Origin: Acidobacteriaceae bacterium
GTDB taxonomy: Bacteria; Acidobacteriota; Terriglobia; Terriglobales; Acidobacteriaceae
Length of the DNA: 59,988 nt
NCBI GenBank assembly: GCA_003132445.1
Contig: PKXU01000101.1
Location: 1 to 59,988, forward strand
Direction: 5' to 3'
The translations under genes and the position numbers were made by a program. Each line of letters starts with the position of its first letter. Position 1 is the first letter of the stretch. Below are positions 34,601 through 42,321 of this stretch, piece after piece. Below the pieces are notes generated by a model. The model was not told where the DNA came from and did not search any database. It saw only the letters and a program-made list of their open reading frames with translations.

Positions 34601-35011
34601 ATCCTCTTTTAAGACGCGGACGTAAGGGATTTCGACGCGCTCATTGGCAGAGTTGTAACCTTCTTGCAGTTGTCCCCACTGCTGCACGCCCGCTTCGCTT
34701 TGCACGCGAATGCGAGCTTTTGTCTCTTTGCGTCCCGTGCCGTCGGCCTCAAAGCGGTAATACGAATGCATCTGCTCGATGACGAAGGATTCTTCCGGAT
34801 ATTTGGAAGCCTTCGCCGGATTCAGAGCGTCCGCGGCTTTTTCTGCGGCGGTCCCGGATGGGGCTACGTCGGCCTTTTTCGATTGGGCGGGCGCCTTGGA
34901 ATTCTCCGTCGGCGGCGTGGAACCCGGCGGCGTGGCTGACTGTTGAGAATCGGCGGCAACGACGAACAGGCAAGCGCAAGAAATAAGAACAGCGAGGCAA
35001 CGATTACGCAT
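31679..35011 (-). CDS. DUF3857/transglutaminase-like protein with TPR repeats
   Basis: The 1110-residue secreted protein has a Sec signal (MRNRCLAVLISCACLFVVAA). A DUF3857 beta domain (about 70-280) and a transglutaminase-like domain follow, with the Cys in QYGDCKDKHTLLASLLEAEG (about 361). A DUF3858-like beta region lies at about 460-660. TPR repeats span about 695-860, including KFAWNNLGLVYLAMHQDDQA, EYAYNNLGRVYWTERKYDDA and KFAHANLGAMYEEWHKYDLA. A C-terminal region has more helical repeats. Proteins of this architecture are common in Acidobacteria and Bacteroidetes and are predicted to act in the periplasm; the substrate is unknown. It is monocistronic and convergent with the amidase gene. 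Confidence 0.88.
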   Translation of the reverse strand: MRNRCLAVLISCACLFVVAADSQQSATPPGSTPPTENSKAPAQSKKADVAPSGTAAEKAADALNPAKASKYPEESFVIEQMHSYYRFEADGTGRKETKARIRVQSEAGVQQWGQLQEGYNSANERVEIPYVRVLKEDGTIVKAGDDAVQDLTAPVEREAPVYTDYRQKHITVPGLRPGEVLEYDMVTVIHTPLAANQFWADYDFDKSNISLDETVDVDVPTGRALKLKCKPGMDPKVTEDNGRRIYHWSSSHLQREDDSDKAKQKKKHRPDDDRPDIQLTTFASWEQVGRWYANLEKDRRAPTPEVRAKAQELTQGLNTDLEKTEALYDFVSKNFRYVSLSLGVGRYQPHAASDVLHDQYGDCKDKHTLLASLLEAEGLHASSVLINSTRKLDPDVPSPSQFDHVITMLPLGNDKDKDKQEVWMDTTAEVAPFRLLAYSLRNKQALVIPPAEPPSSIPPHLEQTPADTPMPDTEFSNIDGKINDIGKLEAHVHYEFRGDEELLLRSVFRRVPQANWQRVVENVNAGLGGDVTNLKISDPAATREPFTMSYDVSKVNFLDWSKKKTEIALPLVQFNLPEVGGGDDNDADSEPLKLGPKAEYSYQIKLQLPAKYSAHLPLAFSLKRDYAEYEATYKVDGEIFAAGRKLILRQDELPVARSADYESFRRAVSADLAQKLSIESAVAGVPVPPADMKADDLVDSARAAMDNGNLPVAIALLKRATEVDPKNKFAWNNLGLVYLAMHQDDQAIVNFQKQLDVNPYDEYAYNNLGRVYWTERKYDDAVKAFNKQLENNPLDKFAHANLGAMYEEWHKYDLAVAELEKAASLTPEDPELQVNLGNAYLNLGQDTKALAAFDQAVELAATPMVWNNIAYQLSLKDSHLDRAQQYAESAVSATAAALRNVSLDRLSRNDLGLVPSLIAYWDTLGWVHFAEGDFNKAEKYVGAAWDLGHHAEVGDHLGQIYEKRGEKDRALRTYALSMNGVRPAPETRGRLASLVGGDAKADATVARYKEELQHLSTIDLGKASQTGNADFFILVSGGGGSDAKVDTVKFVSGDEKLKSYTEALRTADYHLTFPDDTPVKVFRRGTLSCSMTTRNCSFVLMLPEEVRTVD

Positions 35012-35287
35012 AATTTAAATTGGGAGGAGTGACTGAATCATTATCCCACGTTGCGGTAAGTCTGGGAGCCGCGGTGCAGTGCCAAAGGTTCGATAGTTTA
35101 CCATCCTCAGTTATCCTCCGGAGAAAATTTATTTGCATAAAAATACTGTGATTCGGGTCACATTTTTTCTTTCAGAACCGCCAATCCGGAGTAAAATCCG
35201 GCTCAGATAGTCTTGCTTCGCCATGATGCGAGGCAGGCGTGACGCATAAAGTAATTGCGCCACGATCTTTCCGTCGGAGGTTCTTGC

Positions 35288-35464
35288 ATGGAAGATCGGG
35301 CCCCTGTCGTTTCCGCTACTGACTCGGAACAATCCTCTCCTTCTAACTCTGCCCTTCGTCGACACGAGGGCCGGGGAGCGTGGGTTCTTACAGCCTACGG
35401 CATCTCCGGTCTGGCTCTGTTCGGGGTTCTGGCCTACTTTTTTTCGGACTTCATCGCGCATTAG
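35288..35464 (+). CDS. Small single-pass membrane protein, unknown
   Basis: The protein has 58 residues. The ATG at 35288 is chosen because GGAGG lies 7 bases upstream; a TTG 33 bases earlier has none. The N-terminal half is polar and Ser-rich (EDRAPVVSATDSEQSSPSN). The C-terminal half is one membrane helix (AWVLTAYGISGLALFGVLAY) followed by FFSDFIAH. No family is recognised. It is encoded between the DUF3857 gene (divergent) and purM (same strand). Confidence 0.6.
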   Translation: MEDRAPVVSATDSEQSSPSNSALRRHEGRGAWVLTAYGISGLALFGVLAYFFSDFIAH

Positions 35465-35595
35465 TCCGGGCCCGCAGTAGCGAACGGGCGTGCGCGCTCG
35501 CGGAAGCGGTGAATAGTGTGTCTGCTGCGAGCAACCGATCGTTTTGAACTGCGAATCCCTCCCCGCCGATTGCTTCGACTCCGCATGGAACGTGC

Positions 35596-35601
35596 TACAA
35601 T
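35596..35601 (+). promoter_or_regulatory. Candidate -10 element for purM
   Basis: TACAAT lies 73 bases before the purM start codon. A convincing -35 box at 16-18 bases is not evident (TTCGAC at 16 bases is a poor match), so this is tentative. Confidence 0.3.
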
Positions 35602-35674
35602 GAACGGCCCTTGGTTGTTGCTTCGGCACCGGCACTGAACCCCACGCGACTACGAAACGCACGGAAGAAAATCT

Positions 35675-36730
35675 GTGGCTAAAACTCCCACCCCCAGCCC
35701 GACGCCGATCACCTACGCCGATGCCGGAGTTGACATCAGCCGCGCGAACCGCACCAAGCAGCGCATCAAATATCTCGCGCACAAAACGTTTACCCGGGGC
35801 GTGCTCAGCGAGATTGGCGGCTTTGGCGGGCTCTTCGCCATTGACAAGACGAAATATACCGACCCCGTGCTGGTGTCGAGCGTGGATGGGGTGGGCACGA
35901 AGTTAAAGATCGCGTTTGAGATGGATTTGCACTCGACCGTCGGGGCCGACCTGGTGAATCACTGCGTCAACGATGTTGCGGTGCAGGGCGCAGCACCGCT
36001 TTTTTTCATGGATTACCTGGCGGCCGGTACGCTCGATCCTTCGATTGCGGAAAAGGTTGTGGAGGGCATTGCCGATGCCTGCAAACACAACGGCTGCGCG
36101 CTAATTGGCGGCGAAACGGCGGAGATGCCGGGCTTTTATCCGGATGGAGAGTATGACCTGGCGGGCTTCATTGTGGGGGTGGTGGAGCGGGAGAAAATCA
36201 TTACGGGGAAAGATGTGCAGATCGGCGACATCATCCTGGGGATGCCCTCGAATGGCCTGCACACCAACGGCTACTCGCTGGCGCGCAAACTGTTGTTCGA
36301 GGTTGCGCACTACTCGGCGGACACTTATGTGAATGAGGTCAAGAACAAAGTTGGCAACGAATTGATGCGCACCCACAAGAGTTACTGGCCGGCACTGAGA
36401 AAGCTAATCGATGGCCAATGTGTTTCGGCACTGGCGCATGTGACGGGCGGCGGCATCACGGAAAATTTGCCGCGCGTGCTGCCCCGCGGAACGGCCGCGG
36501 TGATTGAGATGGGGACTTGGCCGGTGCTTCCAATTTTTGAACACTTGCAGCAACTCGGCAACGTGCCTCAGGATGAGATGCTGCGCACCTTCAACATGGG
36601 ACTGGGCATGCTGCTGGTGGTGCCATCGGCGAAATTCAAGAAGGCGCAGTCGGTGCTGGAGCGCGTCGGCGAAAAGGCCTATACCATTGGCCGCATTGTT
36701 AAAGGCGAGCGCAAGGTCACGTACAGCTGA
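35675..36730 (+). CDS. purM: Phosphoribosylformylglycinamidine cyclo-ligase (AIR synthetase)
   Basis: The 351-residue enzyme converts FGAM to AIR with ATP in purine synthesis. It contains TYADAGVDISRANRTKQRIK at the N-terminus, the motif VSSVDGVGTKLKIAFEM, HCVNDVAVQGAAPLFFMDYL, and GGETAEMPGFYPDGEYDLAG. The C-terminal half has HVTGGGITENLPRVLPRG and TFNMGLGMLLVV. The start is a GTG with GGAAGAAA about 7 bases upstream. purN follows after a 122-bp repeat-filled spacer, so the two consecutive purine genes are probably co-regulated. Confidence 0.97.
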   Translation: MAKTPTPSPTPITYADAGVDISRANRTKQRIKYLAHKTFTRGVLSEIGGFGGLFAIDKTKYTDPVLVSSVDGVGTKLKIAFEMDLHSTVGADLVNHCVNDVAVQGAAPLFFMDYLAAGTLDPSIAEKVVEGIADACKHNGCALIGGETAEMPGFYPDGEYDLAGFIVGVVEREKIITGKDVQIGDIILGMPSNGLHTNGYSLARKLLFEVAHYSADTYVNEVKNKVGNELMRTHKSYWPALRKLIDGQCVSALAHVTGGGITENLPRVLPRGTAAVIEMGTWPVLPIFEHLQQLGNVPQDEMLRTFNMGLGMLLVVPSAKFKKAQSVLERVGEKAYTIGRIVKGERKVTYS

Positions 36731-36732
36731 CA

Positions 36733-36852
36733 TATTGCTGATTTTTGATTGCTGGTTGCTGATTGCTGATTGGCAGATTTAAGAGCGGGTTTTTCGATCA
36801 GCAATCAACAATCAACACTCAACACTCAGCACTCAATACTCGGCAATCAGCA
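36733..36852. repeat. Degenerate tandem repeat filling the purM-purN spacer, able to form a hairpin
   Basis: The left arm contains TTGATTGCTGGTTGCTGATT-like units. The right arm contains the complement-like series ATCAGCAATCAACAATCAAC followed by ACTCAACACTCAGCACTC. The two arms are inverted relative to each other across GGCAGATTTAAGAGCGGG. The array runs directly into the purN start codon and contains no purine-rich ribosome-binding site. Confidence 0.8.
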
Positions 36853-37467
36853 ATGCCTCATTCCCTTGGCATACTTCTTTCCGGGCGTGGCTCGAACTTC
36901 ATTGCTATTGCTGATAGCATTGACGCCGGCCGCATTCCTGATGCCCGGATCTCGGCAGTGATAACCAACAAAGCCGACGCGCCGGGGATCGCAACTGCTC
37001 GTCAGCGTGGGTTGAATGCGCTAGCCATTCCTTCTAAGGGCAAGTCGCGCGAGGAGCATGACCGCGAAGTCGTCTCCGCTTTAAAAAAGAATGATGTCGA
37101 TCTGGTCTGCCTGGCCGGATATATGCGGTTGCTATCGCCTTGGTTCGTGCAACAATTTCCGCGCCGCATTCTTAATATCCATCCCTCGCTATTGCCCGCA
37201 TTTCCCGGCCTTGAAGCGCAGGAGCAGGCCTTTGCCTACGGAGTAAAAGTCTCCGGCTGCACTGTGCATTTTGTGGACGAGGAACTCGACCATGGCCCGA
37301 TCATTGTGCAAAAAACTGTCGCCGTGCTCGACAGCGACGACGAACACAAGCTGGCGACGCGCATTCTGGAGCAGGAGCACCTTGCCTACACGGAAGCGAT
37401 CAACGTCGTGTTGGCCGGAAAATTCAGGATCGTCGGGCGCCGGCTCATCGTTGATGAGAAATCATGA
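36853..37467 (+). CDS. purN: Phosphoribosylglycinamide formyltransferase
   Basis: The 204-residue protein transfers a formyl group from 10-formyl-THF to GAR. Family motifs are LGILLSGRGSNFIAIADSI at the N-terminus and the catalytic core RRILNIHPSLLPAFPGLEAQ (Asn, His and the following loop). SGCTVHFVDEELDHGPIIVQ contains the catalytic Asp. The ATG at 36853 begins the conserved fold directly. Unusually, the bases before it belong to a degenerate repeat array and show no Shine-Dalgarno sequence. It follows purM on the same strand. Confidence 0.95.
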   Translation: MPHSLGILLSGRGSNFIAIADSIDAGRIPDARISAVITNKADAPGIATARQRGLNALAIPSKGKSREEHDREVVSALKKNDVDLVCLAGYMRLLSPWFVQQFPRRILNIHPSLLPAFPGLEAQEQAFAYGVKVSGCTVHFVDEELDHGPIIVQKTVAVLDSDDEHKLATRILEQEHLAYTEAINVVLAGKFRIVGRRLIVDEKS

Positions 37468-37507
37468 ATGAGGGGTCCTGAATGTTGGACGAAAAATGAA
37501 GTCAACT

Positions 37508-38071
37508 TTACTTCGTGCCTTTTGTCATTCTGACGATCGGCAAGAGTTCGCCATTTTCCAGTGAAACTGCCTGGTTCTCGACGGCCACGTATCCTTTCGC
37601 TCGGTAGAATGCGACGCCACTTAATGTCGCTCCCATTTCCAGTCGAGTAAAGCCGGCGGCCGTTGCCGCGTCCTCACACTGTTTCAGGATCATCCCTCCA
37701 ATGCCGCGCCGCGCATAGTTTGGGTGTACGAAGAAGGCTCGAATTTTTGCGGCATCGCGCGCCGGATCGAGTAGCGAATCTTCGCGTCCTGAATACTGAT
37801 CGCCACCATACAACGTTTTGCGCTTGCTCCAACCACCACAGCCGACGAAGAGGCGGCCTTTTCGCGAGGAGTCTTCTACAACGAAATAGCTCCCGTCGGC
37901 AATCAACTGGCTATCGACGCCGTAGACAGTTTTGAGCGCAGCTTCGATCTGGGATAAAGAATAATCTCCCACTTGCAGTCCACGCACCGACGCCTCAATC
38001 AGCGGGCGCAGTCGCGGGATGTCGTCTACGTTTGCTTTGCGCACGAGGAACGTCACGGTATTCATAGGCAT
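37508..38071 (-). CDS. GNAT-family N-acetyltransferase
   Basis: The protein has about 187 residues. The N-terminal strand VRKANVDDIPRLRPLIEASV, the acetyl-CoA loop FFVHPNYARRGIGGMILKQC (about 112-131), and GFTRLEMGATLSGVAFYRAK followed by GY are standard GNAT motifs. The substrate is unknown. Three start codons (TTG, ATG, ATG) lie within ten bases and no strong ribosome-binding site is visible, so the exact start is uncertain by three codons. It is convergent with purN. Confidence 0.85.
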   Translation of the reverse strand: MPMNTVTFLVRKANVDDIPRLRPLIEASVRGLQVGDYSLSQIEAALKTVYGVDSQLIADGSYFVVEDSSRKGRLFVGCGGWSKRKTLYGGDQYSGREDSLLDPARDAAKIRAFFVHPNYARRGIGGMILKQCEDAATAAGFTRLEMGATLSGVAFYRAKGYVAVENQAVSLENGELLPIVRMTKGTK

Positions 38072-38107
38072 CAACTTAGGCTGACAACGACCATCAATTT
38101 TACTGTT

Positions 38108-38160
38108 TCTTCTTCATTCTGATTTACTTCCGCATTCTGACTTCTGAACTTCGACATTCC
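38108..38160. repeat. Degenerate tandem repeat upstream of tyrS
   Basis: CATTCTGATTTACTTC, CGCATTCTGACTTCTG and AACTTCGACATTCC are successive variants of a roughly 16-bp unit in the GNAT-tyrS spacer. They end immediately before the TATAAT that overlaps the first possible tyrS start codon. Confidence 0.55.
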
Positions 38161-38177
38161 TTATAATGTCTTTTCTC

Positions 38178-39428
38178 ATGTCAACCTTTGCACCTGTCGA
38201 CGAACAGCTTAACTATCTCAAGAAGGGCTCGGCGGAGATCATTCGCGAGTCCGAACTACGCGCCAAGCTGGAGAAGTCGCGTGCCTCGGGAAAACCGCTG
38301 CGGGTGAAACTGGGTATGGACCCGACCGCTCCCGATCTGCACCTGGGGCACACGGTTGTGTTGCGCAAGCTGAAACATTTTCAGGATCTCGGGCACACCG
38401 TGATTTTTTTGATTGGCGATTTCACGGGGATGATCGGCGACCCTACGGGACGTTCCGCGACCCGGCCGCCGCTCACTCGCGAACAGGTTGAGCAGAACGC
38501 GGAGACCTATAAGGCACAGGTTTTCAAGATTCTCGATCCACAAAAGACCGTCATCGATTTTAACCGCCGCTGGTTCGCGCAGTTCACCGCCGACGATTTC
38601 GTGCGGCTCATGGCGAAATACACGGTTTCGCAGATACTGGAGCGAGAGGACTTCCACAAGCGCTTCCAGGCGGAAAAGCCAATTGCTATGCACGAATTGC
38701 TTTATCCGCTGGTGCAAGGCTACGACTCGGTCGCACTCGAAGCCGACGTGGAACTTGGCGGTACTGACCAGAAGTTTAATTTGCTGGTGGGCCGCGAACT
38801 GCAGCGCGCCTACGGGCAGGAGTCGCAGGTGGTGCTGACCACACCGATTCTCGAAGGCCTCGACGGCGTGCAGAAAATGTCGAAATCGCTGGGCAATGCA
38901 ATCGGCATTCATGAACCGCCGCTGGAGATGTACGGAAAAATCATGAGCATCTCCGACGAGATGATGTGGCGGTATTACGAATTGCTGACGGACGTGCAGG
39001 TTGCGGAAATCGACGAGATGAAGCGAGAGATTCACCCGATGGCGGCGAAAAAAGAATTAGCGCGGAGAATAGTGACGGATTTCCATTCGGCGGAGGCAGC
39101 GGCAAAGGCGGCGGAGGATTGGGCAAAGCAGTTTCAGAAGCACGAAGTTCCGGCCGATGTGGACGAGGTGTTGATCGGCCTTTCTGAGATCGGAGGCTAT
39201 GTGCTTACTGATGGCAGCGGCACGGCAACAGCGAGAGCAGATCGGCTTTTGGTTAGGTGCGGTCTAGCGACCTCCACAACAGACGCGGGCAGAAAGCTGA
39301 AGCAAGGCTCGGTGAGAGTCGACGATCATGTGCTAAAGGAGCCGTACTTGTCGCAGACTGCGCCGCCCCCGATGAGGTTGCTCTTAAGGGTTGGCAAACA
39401 GATGAAAATCGCAATAGTCAACTGGTGA
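38178..39428 (+). CDS. tyrS: Tyrosyl-tRNA synthetase
   Basis: The 416-residue class I synthetase has the HIGH motif as [14 protein letters not shown] (about residue 55), the Tyr-binding core [20 protein letters not shown], and an intact KMSKS ([14 protein letters not shown], about 233). A C-terminal S4 domain binds tRNA ([20 protein letters not shown], then QGSVRVDD). The architecture is of the TyrZ-like group with [12 protein letters not shown]. An ATG four codons earlier overlaps a TATAAT at 38162-38167. If that hexamer is the -10 box, transcription starts near 38174 and the ATG at 38178 would be almost leaderless. Confidence 0.95.
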   Translation: MSTFAPVDEQLNYLKKGSAEIIRESELRAKLEKSRASGKPLRVKLGMDPTAPDLHLGHTVVLRKLKHFQDLGHTVIFLIGDFTGMIGDPTGRSATRPPLTREQVEQNAETYKAQVFKILDPQKTVIDFNRRWFAQFTADDFVRLMAKYTVSQILEREDFHKRFQAEKPIAMHELLYPLVQGYDSVALEADVELGGTDQKFNLLVGRELQRAYGQESQVVLTTPILEGLDGVQKMSKSLGNAIGIHEPPLEMYGKIMSISDEMMWRYYELLTDVQVAEIDEMKREIHPMAAKKELARRIVTDFHSAEAAAKAAEDWAKQFQKHEVPADVDEVLIGLSEIGGYVLTDGSGTATARADRLLVRCGLATSTTDAGRKLKQGSVRVDDHVLKEPYLSQTAPPPMRLLLRVGKQMKIAIVNW

Positions 39429-39440
39429 GCGCCGCTGCTC

Positions 39441-39631
39441 ATGTGGGGACAGCCACTCTCGGCTGTCCGGGCGCGCGAAGCTCGCCTTTCTTTTCTGTCC
39501 AGCAAGTGATTCCCAAGTCGGAACAAATTCTGTCCAGCTCCAGCTATGGGAGCGACGGAAGTAAAATCAAAACCTAAAGTCAGAAGCGCGGAGCTTCGCT
39601 CCGCGGACAGCCGGGGGCGGCTGTCCCCACA
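39441..39631. repeat. Two inverted copies of REP family 1 (BIME-like) upstream of the lipid kinase gene
   Basis: 39441-39470 has ATGTGGGGACAGCC...GGCTGTCC. 39586-39631 has GCGGAGCTTCGCTCCGC, then GGACAGCC...GGCTGTCC and CCACA in the opposite orientation. They face away from each other across about 115 bases without a gene. Confidence 0.85.
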
Positions 39632-39662
39632 GAAACCTTTTCTGCTACGCTCTCCCCCGCAC

Positions 39663-40577
39663 ATGCGGGCGGCTGCCATTTTCGGGCTGGGATGTTCTCC
39701 GAAGGATCTCAAGCCTTTTCAGTCTGACCCCGGCGTCGAATGGCGCATGGGCACGCCCTCTTCCGCCGATCAGGCTGATGTCATTTTGCTCTTTGGCGGC
39801 GACGGGACCATTCATCGTCATCTTGGTCAATTGGTCAGACTCGGATTGCCAGTGCTGCTCGTGCCTGCGGGCAGTGGGAATGATTTTGCCCGGGCGCTGG
39901 GATTGCGGCGCGTGCGCGATTCTCTGGTGGCCTGGAGGAAGTTTTGCGCGGGGGCAGGCAACCTACGCAGCATTGACCTGGGAGTCATTTCTGCCATGGA
40001 AAACGCGGGCGGGGGGCCCGCGCCACATGACCGCTATTTCTGTTCGGTGGCGGGAGTTGGGCTCGACGCCGACGTTGCGCGGCGCGCCAATCGGCTACCA
40101 CGCTGGTTGCGCGGGCACGGGGGATACTTACTTAGTCTGGCTCCAGCGATTTTCTCATTTGCTCCAGTGGCGATGAAAATTCTGACGGTCGAAAATCGGA
40201 ACGAAACTCCACTGGTTTCCCGCGATCAAAATTCAGACTGGAGCACCCGCAGCCATCAGCCTGCCCTGCTGGCGGCCTTCGCCAATACTCCTCTATATGG
40301 CGGCGGAATGCAGATTGCACCTTTGGCTCAGATTGACGACGGCTTGCTCGATGTATGCGTCGTAGGCGCGGTCGCGCCCTTCCGGCTTTTGCGTCTGTTT
40401 CCTAGCGTCTATAGCGGCAAACATCTGAAGATTCGCGAAGTCTCCTACTTCCAGGCGACATGGGTGCGGGTCGAAACCGAACATCTCGTCGATGTTTATG
40501 CGGATGGAGAATATGTGTGCCGCACCCCGATTGAGGTAAGTGTGCATCGCGCCGCGCTGAAAGTGGTCACTCTTTAG
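39663..40577 (+). CDS. Diacylglycerol/sphingosine-kinase-fold lipid kinase
   Basis: The protein has 304 residues. The start MRAAAIFGLGCSPKDLKPFQ is chosen because the longer frame runs back through a REP palindrome. The DAGK catalytic domain has the nucleotide loop LLFGGDGTIHRHL (about 44-56) and VPAGSGNDFARALGLRR. The C-terminal double-psi-like region contains IAPLAQIDDGLLDVCVV, the usual divalent-metal Asp motif, and DGEYVCRTPIEVSV. YegS/BmrU-like enzymes phosphorylate diacylglycerol or related lipids at the membrane. A GGGCGGGGGGCCCGCGCCAC palindrome occurs inside the gene near 40006-40026 and is read through (NAGGGPAPHD). Confidence 0.88.
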   Translation: MRAAAIFGLGCSPKDLKPFQSDPGVEWRMGTPSSADQADVILLFGGDGTIHRHLGQLVRLGLPVLLVPAGSGNDFARALGLRRVRDSLVAWRKFCAGAGNLRSIDLGVISAMENAGGGPAPHDRYFCSVAGVGLDADVARRANRLPRWLRGHGGYLLSLAPAIFSFAPVAMKILTVENRNETPLVSRDQNSDWSTRSHQPALLAAFANTPLYGGGMQIAPLAQIDDGLLDVCVVGAVAPFRLLRLFPSVYSGKHLKIREVSYFQATWVRVETEHLVDVYADGEYVCRTPIEVSVHRAALKVVTL

Positions 40578-40605
40578 CAGTTCTTGCGAAAATTGTTTTT
40601 GCGGC

Positions 40606-40690
40606 TGCGGTACTGCAGCGGCTGAAGCCGACATTTCTTTGTGTAGCATTTTCGGTACCGCTGAAGCGATGCCCTGATACGAATCGAAGG
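40606..40690. repeat. REP family 2 copies upstream of sppA
   Basis: AGCGGCTGAAGCCG and GGTACCGCTGAAGCGATGCC, the latter followed by CTGATACGAATCG. They share the GCTGAAGC core and the CTGATACGA tail with 11325-11460 and 24150-24300. Confidence 0.75.
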
Positions 40691-40778
40691 CTTAAGCTAA
40701 CTACCTGATGGGGCGCCCGCTGCGCGTCGGCGTGCCCTTTGGCCATTGCCCAATCCCGGTAAGTGCTAAACTTTCTCC

Positions 40779-41693
40779 ATGGCTGAAGGACGCTCGCGCA
40801 CTCTACTGTGGGTTTTGATTGGCGGAGGAGCTTTTTTTCTCTTCGTGCTGGCTGTATTCACGCTCGTCTACCTCACGCTGCATGCGGGTGGAACCGAAGC
40901 CAGCAGCATCACCTCGTTTGGTGACCGCATCGGCGTGGTCGATCTGGATGGAGTCATTCTCTCTCCGCAACCGGTGGTCAGCGAGCTGAAGAAGTTCGGC
41001 GAAGACTCTTCGATCAAGGCCATTATTCTGCACGTGAATTCTCCTGGCGGTGGCGTGGCGGCTTCTGAGGAGATTTATCGCGAGGTCAAGCGCATTCGCA
41101 GTGAAAAGAAGAAGCGCGTGGTGGTTTCTATTGAGACGGTTGGAGCCAGCGGCGCGTACTATGTGGCGTCGGCGTCGGACAAGATTTACGCCGACTCAGG
41201 CAGCATCGTGGGTTCCATTGGCGTGATTGCGCAGTGGGTGAATTACGGCGATCTGCTCAAGTGGGCCAAGCTTAAAGACGTCGTACTCAAGACCGGCGAA
41301 TTCAAAGATACCGGGAACCCGGCCCGCGATCTTACTCCGGCTGAGCAGGCCTACATGCAATCGCTGATCGATAACATGTTTGGGCAATTCGTAAAGGCGG
41401 TGAGCGACGGCCGCGGATTGAAGTACGACGATGTGAAGTCAATCGCCAACGGCAAGGTTTGGACCGGCGAGCAGGCTATGTCGATGAAATTAATCGACGG
41501 CGTCGGAGATTTCGAGACTGCGGTGGCGGATACGGCGAAGTCGGTGGGCATCCGCGGCGAGCCCACGCTGGTCCATCCAGAAAAAGATCGCAAGACGCTG
41601 ATGGATCTTCTTCTCGGAGACGTCTCTCAGTTCCTGCCCGGCCGCGAGAAGATGCTGGAGCAGCAGGTGGGATTCTACTATTTGTGGAAGTAA
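40779..41693 (+). CDS. sppA: Signal peptide peptidase SppA (S49 family, short form)
   Basis: The 304-residue membrane-anchored serine protease has one N-terminal membrane helix (LLWVLIGGGAFFLFVLAVFT). The S49 domain has ILHVNSPGGGVAASEEIYRE, the catalytic Ser in VETVGASGAYYVASASDKIY (about 124), SGSIVGSIGVI, and the general-base Lys in VLKTGEFKDTGNPARDLTP (about 176). This is the short bacterial SppA form (67K-type duplication absent). It degrades cleaved signal peptides in the membrane. A TAAACT hexamer lies six bases before the start codon, so a short leader is possible. Confidence 0.93.
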   Translation: MAEGRSRTLLWVLIGGGAFFLFVLAVFTLVYLTLHAGGTEASSITSFGDRIGVVDLDGVILSPQPVVSELKKFGEDSSIKAIILHVNSPGGGVAASEEIYREVKRIRSEKKKRVVVSIETVGASGAYYVASASDKIYADSGSIVGSIGVIAQWVNYGDLLKWAKLKDVVLKTGEFKDTGNPARDLTPAEQAYMQSLIDNMFGQFVKAVSDGRGLKYDDVKSIANGKVWTGEQAMSMKLIDGVGDFETAVADTAKSVGIRGEPTLVHPEKDRKTLMDLLLGDVSQFLPGREKMLEQQVGFYYLWK

Positions 41694-41845
41694 GGCCAGC
41701 CGCATGGTGTCAGCCTGTGCAAGAGCGTATACGTGCCGTAACTTGCATTAACCCCCTGAAATTTGAGAAGGTTATGGATCGTGGGCTGGCGGGACTCGGT
41801 CCGCCACGAAGCCGGCCGTCAGGAACCAGGAACGAGAGGGGCATT

Positions 41846-42178
41846 ATGACCAAAGCCGATCTGATCGATGAAGTCTCGCGTCTAGCGGAACTTACGCGCA
41901 AGGACAGCGAAGTGATTGTGGAGACGATCTTCGACAGCGTGGTGCGCTCGTTGCGCGCCGGAGACAAGATCGAAATCCGCGGCTTTGGGAGCTTCCGGAC
42001 GCGTCAGCGCAAACCGCGCGTCGGCCGGAATCCCAAAACTGGCGAGCGCGTGGAAGTTCCGGCGAAGAAAATTCCATTCTTTAAGCCAAGTAAAGAGCTG
42101 AAAGATTTGGTGAATGAAGCCGCGGCCGCGCCGCCGGCTCCTGCCCCGCCAGCGACGACAGTGCCTCCCACAGCGTAG
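41846..42178 (+). CDS. HU/IHF-family nucleoid DNA-binding protein
   Basis: The protein has 110 residues. The HU fold begins at MTKADLIDEVSRLAELTRKD, chosen because GAGAGGGG lies just upstream; the open frame extends well 5' within sppA. The beta-arm and DNA-binding motif are GFGSFRTRQRKPRVGRNPKT followed by GERVEVPAKKIPFFKPSK. The normal HU length is about 90 residues; here a 20-residue Ala/Pro tail (AAAAPPAPAPPATTVPPTA) follows. It is followed by a clear intrinsic terminator. HU proteins bend and package DNA. Confidence 0.93.
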   Translation: MTKADLIDEVSRLAELTRKDSEVIVETIFDSVVRSLRAGDKIEIRGFGSFRTRQRKPRVGRNPKTGERVEVPAKKIPFFKPSKELKDLVNEAAAAPPAPAPPATTVPPTA

Positions 42179-42204
42179 GCTTGCGAAGTTCAAACTGTTG
42201 TAGA

Positions 42205-42233
42205 GGCGTTGCTGGCAACGTCTTTTTTCTTTT
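42205..42233 (+). terminator. Rho-independent terminator of the HU gene
   Basis: GGCGTTGC TG GCAACGTC forms a strong stem-loop and is followed by TTTTTTCTTTT. It lies 27 bases after the stop codon of the HU gene. Confidence 0.85.
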
Positions 42234-42286
42234 GCGCGAAACTTTTTTGGACCCTTTCGAACGGACGCTGCTACGCTGCGCGCGGC

Positions 42287-42314
42287 GGACAGCCGAGGGC
42301 GGCTGTCCCCACAT
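42287..42314. repeat. REP-like palindrome, family 1
   Basis: GGACAGCC...GGCTGTCC followed by CCACAT lies between the HU terminator and the convergent beta-lactamase-like gene. Its reverse strand opens a spurious MWGQPPSAV frame. Confidence 0.85.
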
Positions 42315-42321
42315 AAAGTTT

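Noticed and set aside
35129..35782. Minus-strand frame across the small membrane protein and purM start
   Set aside because: Low-complexity sequence, overlaps two supported genes on the other strand, no ribosome-binding site.
36733..36852. CRISPR-like array in the purM-purN spacer
   Set aside because: Units are only about 10 bp, contiguous, imperfect and without spacers of constant length; no cas genes.
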